This document shows, piece by piece, positions 13,345 through 14,606 of a stretch of 14,606 nucleotides of DNA (position 1 is the first letter of the stretch; every line of letters starts with the position of its first letter). A program made the position numbers and the translations under genes. Origin of the DNA: CAZGWJ01 sp964529445. Its GTDB lineage: Bacteria; Oederibacteriota; Muellerivitia; Muellerivitales; Muellerivitaceae. Below the pieces are notes generated by a model. That model was not told the DNA's origin. It searched no databases and saw only the letters and a program-made list of their open reading frames with translations. Location of the stretch: assembly GCA_964529445.1 (NCBI GenBank), contig CAZGWJ010000066.1, positions 1-14,606 of the forward strand, read 5' to 3'.

Positions 13345-14606
13345 TCAACCGCGGCCCAAGACCCTCGCGATGGCGAATTCCGGGTTGTCGCTGAACATCT
13401 TCGAGGTCTGGTTGTCGACCGCCAGGGCCGCCTTGATCATGTCCTTGGCCACGTCGACCTTCTGGTGGGCGAAGAACATGATGGATTCCTTGGCCTCCGC
13501 CGGCTCGGTCTGGGCCACCAGGCGCAGGATGCCCGCGATGTTCTTCTCGATCTTGTCGAAAAGCACGTACTTCAGGAGCACGTTGATCTTGCGCTTGGAG
13601 AGTTTCGGGTTCGGGGCCAGGCCGTTCACCATGGCGTAGATGAAGTCCATGTAGTCGATGATCGCGTCGTCGCGGCTGGCGGCGTCCGTCATGCTGGAGG
13701 TGGCCGCCAGGGTGAACTTCTTGTCCTGCCCGGTCCACTTGACCTTCGTGGACTTCTCCACGCGGCCCACGTAGTCGCCCATGAAGGTTCCCGTCTTGAT
13801 GTCGCCCCGATAGTCGTAGATCGGGTCCTTCGTGATGTACAGGGCGCACATGCGAAGCACCTGCAGGTCGCAGGGCGTGAAGCTCATGAAAGGCCCCTTC
13901 TTGAAGGATTCGCCCGAGACCAGCGCCATGATGAAGCGGTCGTCGAAGAAATCCACGAAGTTGCGGAGAGGTTCGATGCAGACGGCGGGAACGATGAAAC
14001 GCCCGTCCGCATCCTTCATGAAGAGGTTGGTGTGGATGGCCGTGATCTTCTCCAGGGAGGCCAGCACGTTCTCGCGCGTGCAGATCCTTTCCATGTAATT
14101 CTCGCCCTCGGCGAAGTGGTTCATGTTGAGGATGCGGGAACCGGAGAAGGTGACCTTCAAGGCGGAGGTCTCGGCGGGCCTCACGCTGACGCTGGCGCTT
14201 GTCTCGATGTCCTTCTTCACGTCCGCCAGGGCGTCCCCCGAGAAGAGGGGCCCCTTGCGCTCCAGGAGCGGGGCGTTGCTGTTGTCGATCTTGCCGATCT
14301 CGGCGACGGCCTTCTGGATGTACTGGTATTTCTCGTCGACGACCCGGGCGTTCTCGTTGATCTTCGAGAGGTAATCCTGCACCTCGGCGGTCCAGCGTGC
14401 CATCCCGGCCCCGGCGTCGCCCACCTTGCCCTCAAACGCGTTCAGAACGGCCCTCTCCTGGGGGGAGGCGTTGGTGCCCTTGCCCCAGGCGGCCGTCACC
14501 TTTTTGAGCAGTTCCAGGCCCACCTTGGCGTTCTTGAGGGCCGCCTCGTGGATGGCCGCCAGGAGCTTCGGCATGTAGATGTCGATCTGGTTCACGGCGG
14601 CCGTGA
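13345..14606 (-). CDS. Unrecognised mainly helical cytosolic protein (5' end probably beyond window)
   Basis: The open frame runs from the right edge to TGA 13345-13347. A GTG at 14595 would give 416 aa, but it has no ribosome binding site and the frame stays open to the edge, so the true start is probably outside. I see no signal peptide or membrane segment. Residues 1-115 (counted from the GTG) are helical and charged (LLAAIHEAALKNAKVGLELL), resembling a coiled coil. The middle contains SGSRILNMNHFAEGENYMER and a hydrophobic DFFDDRFIMALVSGESFKKG. The C-terminal third is helical (KLSKRKINVLLKYVLFDKIE). I do not recognise the family. High GC and codon use match the neighbouring housekeeping genes. 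It is separated from tRNA-Val by that gene's own promoter. Confidence 0.85.
   Translation of the reverse strand, partial: TAAVNQIDIYMPKLLAAIHEAALKNAKVGLELLKKVTAAWGKGTNASPQERAVLNAFEGKVGDAGAGMARWTAEVQDYLSKINENARVVDEKYQYIQKAVAEIGKIDNSNAPLLERKGPLFSGDALADVKKDIETSASVSVRPAETSALKVTFSGSRILNMNHFAEGENYMERICTRENVLASLEKITAIHTNLFMKDADGRFIVPAVCIEPLRNFVDFFDDRFIMALVSGESFKKGPFMSFTPCDLQVLRMCALYITKDPIYDYRGDIKTGTFMGDYVGRVEKSTKVKWTGQDKKFTLAATSSMTDAASRDDAIIDYMDFIYAMVNGLAPNPKLSKRKINVLLKYVLFDKIEKNIAGILRLVAQTEPAEAKESIMFFAHQKVDVAKDMIKAALAVDNQTSKMFSDNPEFAIARVLGRG

Overview
The window carries a bacterial translation-machinery cluster in GC-rich DNA (roughly 60-70% by eye) followed by a very large Rhs/YD-repeat gene in visibly AT-richer DNA (roughly 40-55%). 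Every gene I can support is on the minus strand, so transcription runs from high to low coordinates. The TTG/AUU starts, the broken-up thrS-infC-rpmI-rplT-pheS order and the Thr/Pro-rich linkers suggest an uncultured bacterium from a poorly sampled phylum. The sequence alone does not settle which; the lineage is a guess.

In transcription order: (1) 14606-13345, an unrecognised protein of more than 416 aa, running off the right edge. (2) A good promoter (13300-13328), a strongly folded leader and tRNA-Val(GAC) (13132-13208). (3) An array of 47-bp repeats with a hairpin insertion (12916-13131). (4) thrS without a TGS domain. (5) A small element with inverted repeats (10772-10999) between thrS and infC. 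(6) A promoter, a folded leader and the infC-rpmI-rplT operon. infC appears to start at AUU, and rpmI carries an apparent one-base frameshift; an intrinsic terminator follows rplT. (7) A TrmH/SpoU-family RNA methyltransferase gene, whose stop codon lies inside the -35 box of the next unit, a 52-aa YqzL-like protein. (8) pheS, coupled through TTGA to a 160-aa single-pass membrane protein, then a strong terminator. pheT is not next to pheS. (9) About 400 bp with no gene, holding repeat-like DNA.

(10) From 6019 to the left edge there is one uninterrupted frame of 2006 codons that never reaches a stop, so the gene continues outside the window. It encodes an exported Rhs protein: signal peptide, Thr/Pro linker, Cys-containing extracellular module, second linker, Rhs N-terminal region, about 27 YD repeats, a 170-residue Thr-rich linker, about 390 residues of lectin-like beta modules inserted into the repeat shell, a fourth linker, the last YD repeats and the Rhs core motif. 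The variable C-terminal tip, and any immunity gene, lie beyond the left edge. This is the most unusual object in the window.

Functionally, items 2 and 4-8 serve translation (Val tRNA, Thr and Phe charging, initiation, 50S assembly, RNA methylation). The Rhs gene is an accessory cell-surface or secreted locus placed behind the cluster's terminator.
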